This document shows, in pieces, positions 1 to 8,300 of a stretch of DNA of 64,000 nt. Position numbers and translations under genes: made by a program. The stretch comes from a virus, in IMG/VR virus record IMGVR_UViG_3300047553_000984, positions 1 to 64,000 of that record. One strand, written 5' to 3'. Below the pieces are notes generated by a model, which searched no databases, was not told the DNA's origin, and was given only the letters and a program-made list of their open reading frames with translations. How positions within the stretch are numbered: position 1 is the first letter of the stretch; each line of letters begins with the position of its first letter.

Positions 1-545
1 TGCGATCGCGTTAGCTAAGTTTTTCATAGTGCTTTTAGTGAGGAAATTTCCTCATTTGTGGTAAAATGCCACGTATATTGTGTAAGTTTGCATCTCCACA
101 ATATCAAATTCCTCCTTGTCTGTCAAGGGGGAATTTTGTTTTTGCGGTCTAATTATTTTCGTAATTACTGACATAAATTAATCGCTTCAAGTCCCACTGG
201 TTATAGTTTTCGCTTCATAGTTGCAGGCACTCTGTTTGTTTGCTTTCAAAAATCATTTGATAGAGTTTTTCTAATGCGATTGTTTGATGCCACTCTCTTA
301 CCCGTCCCCTGGATCGAGATTGCCACCGGCAACCGTCAGGCGTGGTTAAGGGATTCATGTGATCGCTTCAGACTCTTTTCTTGGATCCCCCGGTTAAATC
401 TGTTATCGGTTTTGAGGGAATTTGCGAAAAATGGTTATTTCAGGCTCTATTGTAAAGAAATATTACGAAGTGGGTGTAAAGTGGGTGTAAGGTGATAGGG
501 TAAAGGAGTAGTTAAAAACTCAATGAGAAAAATGAACGAACGAAA
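1..545. other. Intergenic stretch, no supported gene
   Basis: No convincing gene is visible. There are two small dyads: GAGGAAATTTCCTC near 41-54, and CCTTG/CAAGG around 115-130. Near 470-495 the 11-mer AGTGGGTGTAA occurs twice in direct succession. A 73-codon open frame (274-495) has no ribosome-binding site and an unlikely composition, so it was not called. A HIP1 site lies at the left edge. Confidence 0.5.
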
Positions 546-755
546 ATGATTTTAAGTTCTGAAATTGAAAAAATAATAAGTGCCTGGTTGTTTGGCGACT
601 CAGAAAAAGCTATTTCTCTTACGGAGCTATATCGCAAAAATCATCAGAAGAAGTGCTTGAAGTGCGAAAAAGTATTGGCCAAACAAGCCAAATATCCTTA
701 TTGTACATTTCACAGAGAATACAATCCGATTAGACTTAAATCGAGGAAAAAATGA
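546..755 (+). CDS. Small zinc-ribbon-like protein
   Basis: This 69-residue basic protein of unknown function has Cys and His spaced as CLKC, then about 13 residues, then YCTFH. That would suit a single zinc-binding knuckle (residues about 37-57). The rest is an N-terminal helix and a Lys/Arg-rich tail. It starts at an ATG only a few bases after another out-of-frame ATG, and its stop overlaps the start of the next broken reading frame (ATGA overlap at 752-755), so the two were probably co-translated. Nucleic-acid binding is an inference from the zinc knuckle and positive charge only. Confidence 0.5.
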   Translation: MILSSEIEKIISAWLFGDSEKAISLTELYRKNHQKKCLKCEKVLAKQAKYPYCTFHREYNPIRLKSRKK

Positions 756-841
756 ACAACGATTTAAAGGCATTGATACATATTAGAAAGCAACGGAAAA
801 CCGCTTAACAGCACGAAGAAAGCAATTTACTGAGACGTTAA
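752..841 (+). pseudogene. Tiny reading frame with in-frame stop
   Basis: An ATG overlapping the previous stop opens an 18-codon frame (MNNDLKALIHIRKQRKTA) that ends in TAA at 806-808. The same frame then continues for another ten sensible codons (QHEESNLLRR) to a TAA at 839-841. This looks like a very small gene broken by a nonsense mutation, or two short peptides. It is followed at once by the AAGGAG ribosome-binding site of the next broken gene, consistent with a decaying operon. Confidence 0.35.
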
Positions 842-856
842 ATTAAGGAGAAAAAC

Positions 857-1036
857 ATGACTAGCTTAAATTTTCGATGTGCTTCAACTGATGGCTATGG
901 CGATAGAGATGACATTGCCTTGGAACGTGATCGGATGTGGGATAATCGTCAGTAAAATCCTGATTGGCGCGATACCGTTTCCTACGATTGGGGCGAAGAA
1001 GGTAAATCTACACACATATATGAAATTGTGAAATAA
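857..1036 (+). pseudogene. Small acidic protein gene interrupted by TAA
   Basis: The start is clear: ATG 857 is preceded by AAGGAG at 845-850. The frame reads 32 codons to TAA at 953-955, then continues in the same frame for 26 codons ending ...THIYEIVK at TAA 1034-1036. Both halves are acidic and rich in Asp, Arg, Trp and Tyr, so they look like one 59-residue protein with a premature stop. No family is recognised. Suppression of the stop cannot be excluded, but decay fits the neighbouring lesions. Confidence 0.45.
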
Positions 1037-1230
1037 ATGATTCTTAATGATACTATGCGTGTATTGTGGTACAAAAACGACGTTTTTTTTCCTGAAAAAA
1101 TGATTATGGCGATGATTATTCAATATTTGATGCTGTTAATGAAGCTTGTATTGATTTAGGTTTGAGTGACGATGATTACAGTCCAGGAATGAACATTAAC
1201 GGTTACGAAGTGGATATTTATTTACAGTAA
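1037..1230 (+). pseudogene. Small protein gene with a homopolymer frameshift
   Basis: The frame begins at ATG 1037, immediately after the previous stop, and reads MILNDTMRVLWYKND... It leaves frame in the T8/A6 homopolymers around 1083-1100. After a one-base shift, the sequence NDYGDDYSIFDAVNEACIDL and on to ...GYEVDIYLQ stays open to TAA 1228-1230. The two parts make a plausible acidic ~63-residue protein. Either the gene has decayed or the homopolymer length is mis-called. Its function is unknown. Confidence 0.4.
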
Positions 1231-1245
1231 CCACAGGTTGGTTTA

Positions 1246-1312
1246 GCGATCGCGCATATTGGATGCCCTCAGCCGGAGTCGGAGCCGGGCGATCGTATTC
1301 CCAAACAGGGAA
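1246..1312 (+). repeat. Cassette leader element, copy A
   Basis: This is the outlying member of a six-copy ~66-bp family; the others are at 36375, 39567, 39732, 40291 and 40676. In order it has GCGATCGC, a GCAT-(5 nt)-ATGC dyad, a CCGG-(8 nt)-CCGG dyad, GCGATCG, then a TTCCC-(5 nt)-GGGAA hairpin. Here the CCGG loop is AGTCGGAG and the last loop is AAACA, unlike the other copies, while the paired arms are unchanged. It is followed by AAGTGGAG and the ATG at 1342. Confidence 0.75.
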
Positions 1313-1341
1313 ACATAAATCAAATTAAGTGGAGTGATATC

Positions 1342-1605
1342 ATGGAATTTAAAAACGTTCAGATTGAGGGAAAAGGCAAAGTATTACTTCAGGTCGTCGA
1401 AGATTCAGACTCTTGCTCTCGGTGGGGATTTTACCTCACTGACGGCATAAACTGTTGGGATGGAGGCTTTGGAATTGCCTCAAACAAAACAATTGTGGCC
1501 ACAAAGCGCACAAGCAAAATAATAGAAACAACAAAGTTCGGTCTGGAAGAAGGACACCTTCTTCCAGACCTAGATAAGTACAAGATGTGTTCAATTTACA
1601 GATAA
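1342..1605 (+). CDS. Hypothetical protein behind leader copy A
   Basis: An 87-residue protein with no recognised family. It looks like a small beta-rich domain (KNVQIEGKGKVLLQVV, then SRWGFYLTDGINCWDGGF) with a basic C-terminal half. It starts at ATG 1342, 8 nt after the GGAG of AAGTGGAG, the same spacing seen in the 36-41 kb cassettes. It is monocistronic: a leader element lies upstream and a strong intrinsic terminator follows 25 bp after the stop. Function not assignable. Confidence 0.6.
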   Translation: MEFKNVQIEGKGKVLLQVVEDSDSCSRWGFYLTDGINCWDGGFGIASNKTIVATKRTSKIIETTKFGLEEGHLLPDLDKYKMCSIYR

Positions 1606-1629
1606 TTTACAGATAGAGTGTAAAAAAAA

Positions 1630-1657
1630 GCCCCCAGGTAATCTGGGGGCTTTTTTT
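1630..1657 (+). terminator. Intrinsic terminator
   Basis: GCCCCCAG and CTGGGGGC form a perfect 8-bp stem with a 5-nt loop, followed by seven Ts. It closes the 1342-1605 transcription unit. Confidence 0.9.
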
Positions 1658-1786
1658 ACAGCAACTCAAAAGAATTTTTCTGCTTTTCTATCGCATCTGG
1701 CGGCACGTCGTGACAATTCCCGTAATTCCCATCGGTGGTTAGCACCGAAACACGGCTTTAAGTATTCCACTTTGCGAAAAGTGGGG

Positions 1787-2062
1787 TCATGCCGCGTCAC
1801 GGTCTGGGATGTATTCGATCAAATCATTAGGGGTTATCAGAACCGACGGATCACGCTCCCTTGCCATCAGGGTTAAGTGTCTGCATAGCGCCCCAAGTCT
1901 GTCACCGTCGATCCGTGGCATATCGTCACGATTTTTCATATTTGATAGTGACTGAGCGGAAATGCCTACCTTTTCCGCCAAGTAATCAACCCTGATAAAG
2001 TATCTAGCCATGATCTCATTTAAACGCCACCGTACCTTACCCATACTTATAATTTGCGCCAT
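1787..2062 (-). CDS. Cro/C1-type HTH regulator
   Basis: A 91-residue DNA-binding protein of the small Xre/Cro class (HTH_26-like). The pattern WRLNEIMARYFI, DYLAEKVGIS, QSLSNMKN, MPRIDGDRLGALCRHL is the five-helix HTH fold at residues about 10-65, followed by a short hydrophobic tail. It resembles the regulators at 35374-35625, 48215-48436 and 52978-53184, so the element carries four paralogous switches. The start at 2062 has GAGG 7 nt upstream. It is divergent from the 2368 gene, and the 2063-2200 interval probably holds its operator. Confidence 0.85.
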   Translation of the reverse strand: MAQIISMGKVRWRLNEIMARYFIRVDYLAEKVGISAQSLSNMKNRDDMPRIDGDRLGALCRHLTLMARERDPSVLITPNDLIEYIPDRDAA

Positions 2063-2168
2063 AGCGTAACCTCAGTATCAGTTTATCATGTCTATTGTAC
2101 TCTGTCTTATGATAGATTGCATTAAGTTTTATCCAAATCAAGTCATTTTATTTATTCTTCAAAATAGG

Positions 2169-2196
2169 TTGCATCAAGTCAATGCCGTGCTATAAT
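2169..2196 (+). promoter_or_regulatory. Sigma70-type promoter
   Basis: TTGCAT (2169-2174), a 16-bp spacer and a consensus TATAAT (2191-2196) face the 2368 gene and diverge from the repressor gene at 1787-2062. Transcription would start near 2203, at or just before the short open frame at 2204. Confidence 0.55.
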
Positions 2197-2203
2197 ACAA
2201 AGC

Positions 2204-2293
2204 ATGGCAAGCAAAAACAAGCCTCACCGAGAATGGTTGAGACTGACCCTTATGGTCACGTTGATGCAACCCCATAAACCCCAAAAACGTTAA
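2204..2293 (+). other. Possible leader peptide / structured 5' leader
   Basis: ATG 2204 lies 8 bp after TATAAT and opens a 29-codon basic peptide (MASKNKPHREWLRL...). The transcript then contains a dyad (CCCG..TCAGCG and CGCTGA..CGGG, about 2297-2338) before the 2368 gene. With no room for a ribosome-binding site, translation would be leaderless. It could equally be an untranslated regulatory leader. Confidence 0.25.
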
Positions 2294-2367
2294 AACCCGC
2301 ATCAGCGCAAAAACTTTCGACGGTTTCGCTGACACGGGCATACCTGTACCTAGAAGGTTCATTACCT

Positions 2368-2706
2368 GTGAATATAACACAGTTTGATGTCGATTGCATC
2401 ATCCGCCGATTAAAGGATGATGCCCCGGACTTCTTAGAGGCGCTTTCGGATGCTGACCACTACTTGCGGGTAGCGCTAGACCTGTTATCGCGCCATGACC
2501 AAAATACAATTCGTGAATTGGTAGGCGCAAGCGATACGGTTTACGAAATTTTGGGTTTAGTTCAAGAATCTCTAGATGACGACGACGCGGATGACGATGA
2601 CGCGGACGTGGCTCTACAAGAAGCTTACGACATCATCGCTGGTGACGACATTGATCCGACTGACGAACAACAACTGGCAGATGAATTGATGCGGGGGTGG
2701 AAATAA
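2368..2706 (+). CDS. Acidic hypothetical protein
   Basis: A 112-residue, strongly acidic protein with an Asp-only stretch around residues 72-82 (DDDDADDDDAD). The N-terminal half is helical (DVDCIIRRLKDDAPDFLEALSDADHYLRVALDLLSRHD). Such charge can indicate a DNA mimic or an inhibitor of a DNA-binding protein, but nothing else supports that. It starts at GTG 2368, with GAAGG about 14 nt upstream. The stop TAATG overlaps the start of the next, frameshifted gene. Confidence 0.6.
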   Translation: MNITQFDVDCIIRRLKDDAPDFLEALSDADHYLRVALDLLSRHDQNTIRELVGASDTVYEILGLVQESLDDDDADDDDADVALQEAYDIIAGDDIDPTDEQQLADELMRGWK

Positions 2707-2937
2707 TGAGAACCTTTACCCATGACGGCATCACCTATCGGTTAGACCGCTCTCAGGCTCTCGTTTTTGAAGCCCGTAAGCAACTTCTTTACCAAGTTTG
2801 AAGCGCACCCACGGGGCGCGGAAACGGCGGCGCTAATTCTGACCTTAGAGCAATCTTTCACCGAATTCTTACGGTCTGAATCTGACCAACAAGTTATCAG
2901 CACGGTGGCTGCAATCGCAGCCAAAGAACTAGCGTAA
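2706..2937 (+). pseudogene. Frameshifted small gene
   Basis: ATG 2706 overlaps the previous stop and reads MRTFTHDGITYRLDRSQALVFE... to a TGA after 31 codons. In the +1 frame the sequence from the T5 run at 2763-2767 onward reads sensibly (SNFFTKFEAHPRGAETAALI... EQSFTEFLRSESDQ... AAIAAKELA) to TAA 2935-2937. The two parts make one ~76-residue protein with a single indel near the T5 run. Function unknown. Confidence 0.5.
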
Positions 2938-2947
2938 AACCCCTACG

Positions 2948-2971
2948 CCCCATAGCTTTCGGGCTATGGGG
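2948..2971 (+). terminator. Hairpin, probable terminator
   Basis: CCCCATAGC and GCTATGGGG form a perfect 9-bp stem with a 6-nt loop, 10 bp after the broken gene. There is no long T-run, so it may be a processing or weak termination site. Confidence 0.5.
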
Positions 2972-2998
2972 GGTACTTCATTTATCAGTGAGGAACCT

Positions 2999-3463
2999 AT
3001 GAAACGACTATACGCAACGCTAACCATCCGCCAACTCAAGGCAAAAATCTCTCACCTTAGCCGAACTGCCTTCAAAATCACCCGACGGTTTTTCCGGTCG
3101 TTGGGTTTTGACAAGCGCGATTGGTCAAGGCTAACTAAGGCTCAAATCATCAAAGTTTTAGATTTTTACTATACCAATGTCATGCCAGTTCCTTACAACA
3201 AAGAAACCAGAAAACTGATTGAGTTAGGTTTCGAGCCTAACCCAGAATGCCTTAGATTTCCTGAATCTGAGGAAATTATGATGACCGTTTATGGGTGGGA
3301 TGTAACCATTAGCGGCGGCGATTTATGCCTCTTTAAGGGGGGGCTATGGGTTGTTTTCGAGCCGGATGGCGGGTGCGATTATGATGCCTTGATAGCTGAG
3401 ATAAAGAAAGTTTTCAAGGAAATGACGAAAGGCTTTAAACCCATCCAATTATCGTTATTTTAG
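2999..3463 (+). CDS. Hypothetical protein
   Basis: A 154-residue protein of no recognised family. The N-terminal part is basic and helical (TIRQLKAKISHLSRTAFKITRRFFRSLGF), with a sequence like a SAP/LEM motif (WSRLTKAQIIKVLDFYY). The C-terminal part is a compact mixed domain (YGWDVTISGGDLCLFKGGLWVVFEP). The ATG at 2999 is chosen because GAGG lies 7 nt upstream; the longer frame to 2966 lacks a ribosome-binding site. It is followed 10 bp later by the 3474 gene, probably one operon. Confidence 0.55.
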   Translation: MKRLYATLTIRQLKAKISHLSRTAFKITRRFFRSLGFDKRDWSRLTKAQIIKVLDFYYTNVMPVPYNKETRKLIELGFEPNPECLRFPESEEIMMTVYGWDVTISGGDLCLFKGGLWVVFEPDGGCDYDALIAEIKKVFKEMTKGFKPIQLSLF

Positions 3464-3473
3464 GAGCAAAACA

Positions 3474-3674
3474 ATGAATACATTTGATAGCGATAAAGCA
3501 TTTGCCGTTTATACTTCTTTAGTTAAGGCTTATTACGCACATTCTCTAAATCACAAGCTACCTCTAAAGCCTGATTGCTACAAAGACTTTGCTAAAGAAG
3601 CTATTCATGCAGCGATGGTCTTTGAAGCAACTTGTAACGACACTTTTCAAGAAATGTATGGGGTGAAAAAATGA
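3474..3674 (+). CDS. Small hypothetical protein
   Basis: A 66-residue all-helical protein with a good ribosome-binding site (AGGAG, 7 nt before ATG 3474). Its stop overlaps the ATG of the replication-type protein at 3671 (ATGA), so the two are translationally coupled and may work together. No family recognised. Confidence 0.55.
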   Translation: MNTFDSDKAFAVYTSLVKAYYAHSLNHKLPLKPDCYKDFAKEAIHAAMVFEATCNDTFQEMYGVKK

Positions 3675-4237
3675 ACGCTGAATTTGGCGATATGGTCTAC
3701 GAACTCAAGGAAACCTTAGAGCGATATCGATCAGCCGGGTTGTTAATTCATCACTCTAACAAGGACAAAGAACAAACCGGCTTAGGCTGCGTTCGGGGCA
3801 ATACTTCGATCGTTGGGGCCGTTTGGGGTGCTTGGCAACTGGACTATCAAAAAACATCCAACCAGAAAGAAAAAGCCACTTACAACCCTAGCGATCCAAA
3901 AAGATCCTTAACGGTTAGCGCCCGCGATGTACAGGGGCAAGCATTAGACTTGGAACTTGACCTCGAACAAAACAGCTTTAAGCGACTGGAATCGGAGGGC
4001 GATCGCGAAACCAAGTCTCAAGCAGATCAAGTTCTTGATTTACTGCATAAGCACCCCTATGGCCTAAACGGAAAAGCGATCGCCACGATGACTGGGATTA
4101 AATCGGTTTATGGGGTTCTCAGTCGGTTACTTAACCGTCGGTTAATCAGCGGGTTTTCGGCGCCAGATGATCGCCGCCGAATGGTCTACAAAATCAGCGG
4201 GGGCACTCCCCCCCCCCTCTGTGTGCAGCAATTTTGA
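3671..4237 (+). CDS. C-terminal remnant of RepA/AAA_25-type ATPase
   Basis: Residues about 20-60 (LLIHHSNKDK..., CVRGNTSIVGAVWGAW) match the late motifs of RecA-fold plasmid/phage replication ATPases, where HHxxK is followed by GxS/TxI. The Walker A and B parts that should lie upstream are missing, so this is a truncated relic or a re-used C-terminal module. A winged-helix-like segment follows (residues ~120-180). The frame ends shortly after a run of ten Cs (4208-4217). A one-base shift there joins it in frame to the segment ending at 4739. It begins by ATGA overlap with the 3474 gene. Confidence 0.55.
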   Translation: MNAEFGDMVYELKETLERYRSAGLLIHHSNKDKEQTGLGCVRGNTSIVGAVWGAWQLDYQKTSNQKEKATYNPSDPKRSLTVSARDVQGQALDLELDLEQNSFKRLESEGDRETKSQADQVLDLLHKHPYGLNGKAIATMTGIKSVYGVLSRLLNRRLISGFSAPDDRRRMVYKISGGTPPPLCVQQF

Positions 4238-4739
4238 AGCTAATTCAGAGGGTAAAATCCCTGAAAACCAGTCACCGTATGGAGAAAAAATAGATCACAA
4301 ATTAGATCACAAGCAATTATTTAGTGAGACAAATTCGGAGAGTCAAATCGCCGAAACCCCGTCACCGTATGGGAAAAAATTAGATCACAAATTAGATCAC
4401 AAATTAGATCACAGTCCAGACAAAAAAATAGATCACAGTTCGGATGAAACAAACCATCGGCCAAAAACCATACTTCAGGAAACTGCCACTTATACCCCTA
4501 TGGCAGCGCAAGCCGGATATGGCCGGTGGAAGCGAATGGGGAACCTCTATGAAATCGATTTTGATCCAAATACAACCGCTTGGCTGTGTCTAGCGGACGG
4601 TCAATTCTATGCCTGGGCCGACATACCCCCCGGTGCAACAGAATCCACCTGTTACATTCCTATTGATCGCATCCCAGCGGATTATATGGATGACTGGACT
4701 AAATGGATAGAGAAACCTAATTTCAAACCTTTTTTGTGA
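4167..4739 (+). CDS. Downstream part of the frameshifted ATPase-like gene
   Basis: No ribosome-binding site precedes this frame. It is best read as the continuation of the 3671 gene after the C10 tract at 4208-4217 (about residues 17-190 of this frame are genuine). It contains an imperfect ~85-bp direct duplication (from about 4236 and 4327) and short tandem repeats of a KLDHK unit, giving a charged flexible linker. The C-terminal domain is compact (YGRWKRMGNLYEIDFDPNTT, WLCLADGQFYAWADIP). Phase variation by C-tract slippage, decay or a sequencing error would all give this picture. Confidence 0.5.
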   Translation: MIAAEWSTKSAGALPPPSVCSNFEANSEGKIPENQSPYGEKIDHKLDHKQLFSETNSESQIAETPSPYGKKLDHKLDHKLDHSPDKKIDHSSDETNHRPKTILQETATYTPMAAQAGYGRWKRMGNLYEIDFDPNTTAWLCLADGQFYAWADIPPGATESTCYIPIDRIPADYMDDWTKWIEKPNFKPFL

Positions 4740-4784
4740 TACATAGCCCGTTGGCATCACTCTGACGCCAACACCTAACCCGGT

Positions 4785-4837
4785 CAAAGTGACAAAGCGC
4801 CAAATACAGGTATCTGTAATGACGCTTTGTCACTTTG
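4785..4837. terminator. 15-bp inverted repeat between convergent genes
   Basis: CAAAGTGACAAAGCG (4785-4799) and its exact complement (4823-4837) flank a 23-nt loop that itself contains TACAG/CTGTA. It sits between the convergent 4167 (+) and 4968 (-) genes and could terminate both. The nested dyad would also suit a protein-binding site. Confidence 0.55.
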
Positions 4838-4967
4838 TTATGTCTTTATGTGATATTTACTAGCTACGTTTTAGTTACAAAGATTGCTGCAACAATGCTG
4901 TCTAGTGACGCCAAAATTAGCTTAAAATCAGCTTGAAATCAGTCTCTTTGGAACTAATTAGTTAGCT

Positions 4968-5249
4968 TTACTCTATATTGAATTGAGCCGCAGTTACCTT
5001 AAAAGCGCCTTTGCCTGATTGCCCACTTAAATATAGCCATTTACGCTTATTTGGGAAATCATAAGTCCACCGGGCGGATGAATAAGTTGGTTCATCTAAT
5101 TCAATTTCTACATCATCTCCGTAATTGTCTTTTAAAAATTCTTTAGCTAATTTTAAAAAAACATCTTTGTCAAGATGTCCTTTACAAAAGATAAATTGTT
5201 CGCCATCGTCATTAAGAATTTCGCTAATGTCTGTTATTTTCGCGTTCAT
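4968..5249 (-). CDS. Hypothetical protein
   Basis: A ~93-residue acidic protein with an alternating helix/strand pattern (FIFCKGHLDKDVFLKLAKEFLKDNYGDDVEIELDEP, KRKWLYLSGQSGKGAFKV). No family recognised. The start is uncertain: ATG 5249 was preferred over a frame reaching 5279, and neither has a clear ribosome-binding site. It is divergent from the 5378 tail gene and convergent with the 4167 frame. Confidence 0.5.
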   Translation of the reverse strand: MNAKITDISEILNDDGEQFIFCKGHLDKDVFLKLAKEFLKDNYGDDVEIELDEPTYSSARWTYDFPNKRKWLYLSGQSGKGAFKVTAAQFNIE

Positions 5250-5316
5250 AGCACGATTGTCGAATATGGAACACATCAAGAGGCATTTTCAATAATTGTA
5301 ATACTTCTTGAAAAAA

Positions 5317-5346
5317 TTGACAATCAATTAAATATTTTGTTATAAT
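5317..5346 (+). promoter_or_regulatory. Promoter of the tail-gene operon
   Basis: TTGACA (5317-5322), an 18-bp spacer and TATAAT (5341-5346) lie 31 bp before the start codon of the 5378 gene. Both hexamers are consensus. This is probably the promoter for the tightly packed + strand structural run to about 16 kb. Confidence 0.75.
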
Positions 5347-5377
5347 AAAAATTCATTGGTGCCGTAAACGTTAAGAC

Positions 5378-8300
5378 ATGAGCCTTAATTTTGTTCTTCC
5401 ACAGAATAGTCGCTGGATGCTCGGTGATTTAGATATCACCGAAATTGTTGTTGATTTTTCAGTGCGTCATCCCATTGCTGAAATCACAACTCCTTTGATC
5501 TGGAAAGGGACGCTTAATGTTGCTCAAAAAGAAGGGGAGCCATTTAAAGAAAGTTTAAGTGAGCTAGAAAATCCTTCGCGGTGGGAAAGATGCCAGCAGC
5601 CGCTAGAAGTTTATTTTGGTAATATTAAATTTTTAACTTTAGAAATTGACTCTTATTTTTATGACGAAGATACCGGGCGCGGTACGGCGGAGGTGACAGA
5701 TAAGCTGGGCTTGCTAGACTGGCGATCGCCCGCTGACGAAATAGAGGGGGTGAAAGTCGGAAAAGACAATGACTGGTGGGAAGTAGTGAAGCTTGCTTTG
5801 ATTCAAGCAGGAAAAAACCCAGAGTCAGGGGCGGAGTACCTAACAAAGGCGGATATTGCTTTTGAGTCAAGCTATACACCGGAGGGAAGTTACGCTGTAC
5901 CCTTGGTCAAGGTGAATGGGTCCTACATTAAATTTGCCCAAGCGGTAGCAGGCGCTCACGGCCATTGGTTATGGTGCGATCGCGACGGGAAAATCCGATT
6001 GGCCAAATATCCGCTTAATCCCACTAGCGCGATCGCCTCACTGTCTAGAAGTCGCGTAGCCAAATATGAAAGAGAAGGCAGTCCAGAGCGGCCCTACGAA
6101 CGAATTATTGTCACCGGGACAAAAGACGAAGTTGCAGACTGCGGAGATCGCGATGGTGGTGAGACAATTGAAACCTGGGGCTACATCGGCGAAAGCAATG
6201 TTGTGATTAGAAGAGAAACGATTAGTCCGGTTGACAGGAAGATAGATAAGGATGTTGTCACCAGAGTAGTCCAGCGAGCCCTCGGAGACATAATGCCCGA
6301 CAATAAAAAATATCAAGGTAGCACACGATTAATTACCGAATCTAACGAAACAGAAACATGGTATTACGATCGAGAAAATCGTTTATACAAAAGAACAATT
6401 ACCAGAAAAAAAGCACTCTGTTCAATGTTCCCTTCAAATTTTCCCGACGACTTCTCTCTTAAAGGATCTGAACAGGAAATCGAAGAATTTATTTTTAAAA
6501 GCAGGGGGATTAGAGCGGCTTTTGATTTCTCGTTATTAAATGGCAAGAAAAGTTCGGAAAACGATGCTGGTAGCAAGTGTCGAGAAAAAAAATTAAAAAT
6601 TGAAAATGATGACAATGTAATTAAGCAAAAGATTTTAACAAAATATTCTCAATTTCTTTTTGCCCAAGGCACTTCGACTCAGGGGGTAAGACAAATTACA
6701 CCTCTTATGATTAGAGAAGAAATCAACGAAACATGGAGCAAAAAAACGCCAGGTGGCGGAACCCGTGCTGCCGGTGCGTCAAGGAAAAAATTGGCTGAAT
6801 GTGATCGCTGGAAGTACAGGCGAACAGTCAAGCGTAGAGATACAATCCGAAAAGAATCTTCTTTTAATGTTTCGGAAAAACCAGAGTGGGAATATGGGGT
6901 CGTCCCCAACGAAGACCCCGAAGGCAGTACATTTACGATAGGAGAAGTTCCTGTAGAAGAGAAACCCAAGGAACCCATTGTCACCGTCAAACCTGGTGAC
7001 TTAGCGCTAATTGAAATCACCACGCAAGAAGATTCCAGACCCCCCGCACCAACATACCGCGAGGCGGAAACTCCTACTGGAACAGTAACATTTTGTGGTG
7101 AGGATGTTTTTGAGTTGCCCTACGATAGTTGCGCCGAAAAAACTCAAGAACAGAATGTAGACTGGTTGACCACTCAAGAAAATGCTCAGTTAATGGCGCA
7201 ATTAATTGGCAAAATTCAGTGGCACCGCCGCTATGCTCGAAGCGTTAGCCATCCCATTTATTATCCTTGGTTTTTAGAAGAATGGGAGCCTTTTGTTTCC
7301 GTAAATATCAAGGATGGCCATTACATTTGCGATGGTTTAGTGGTTTCTTGTGTTCGTTCTTCCGTGAACGAAGCTGAATTTGCCTGGACTGGCAATTATG
7401 TGGGCAAAAATGACAGGGAAATCAAAGACCCGGTATTTAGACAGATTCAATATCCAGCCGCCAAGTGCGGGAATTTTCAGATCATCCGAAACAATCCCGG
7501 CGGGTATTCCTTGACTTACGCGGGGAGCATACCGCCATTTCCTCTCCCTGGAGAGGCGATCGTGACTGGATTGCCTGCCGGTATGAATTTTTCTAACGGT
7601 GTAATTTCTGGTCATCCTGCAACGCCTGGAATTTATAGTGGAAGTATTCAACTTAAAAATATTTTTTATCCGATTGACATATTTTCTACTCCCGCTGTAA
7701 ACCCAAGAACTACTTATCAGTCAATTGGAACGAGTTACACTTTATCGGGAACCAACAATAACAACTTAAATCAAATTCCTGCTGGCTCGACCGTAACAGG
7801 ATTGCCAGAAGGAATTACTTACAATCCTTCAACCGGCAGGTTTGAAGGCAGTCCGATCACTACTGGCACTCATACGATTACAGCCAGCATTAACGGGCAA
7901 GACTACGATTTTGCCCTTGTTGCCACGGAAAATACGGGTACATATCAGCCAACGTCTTATTTAGTTGGCGCACCACAAAATGTATTTTTTGATCCTGTTA
8001 CCGGCACAATTTCTGGTGATGCTGGTTCATCAACTTCTTTTGTTGTCGCGACACAAAACAGCAATGGGACTATCACTTATTCAACCGTAGAGGCAGTGAA
8101 TGACGGAGCGGCATTCACTGCCTCTGCCGTAGTGTCAGGATTGCCACCCAACGTTATGTTTGATCCGATTACGCAAACTTTATCAGGACAAGTCTCCCCT
8201 GGCACCACTTACACTTTTACTGTCCAGCAACCTACCCCCACGGGAATTACTTCTGCCACTTATTCGATTGCCGCCGCTTCACCCCCTCCGCCACCCCCGC

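Noticed and set aside
274-495. 73-codon open frame
   Set aside because: No ribosome-binding site, unlikely composition and no coupling to neighbours.
1246-1312. Leader family as glutamine (glnA) riboswitch, which in cyanobacteria and cyanophages precedes short peptides
   Set aside because: The conserved glnA aptamer sequence is absent; stems and spacing differ.
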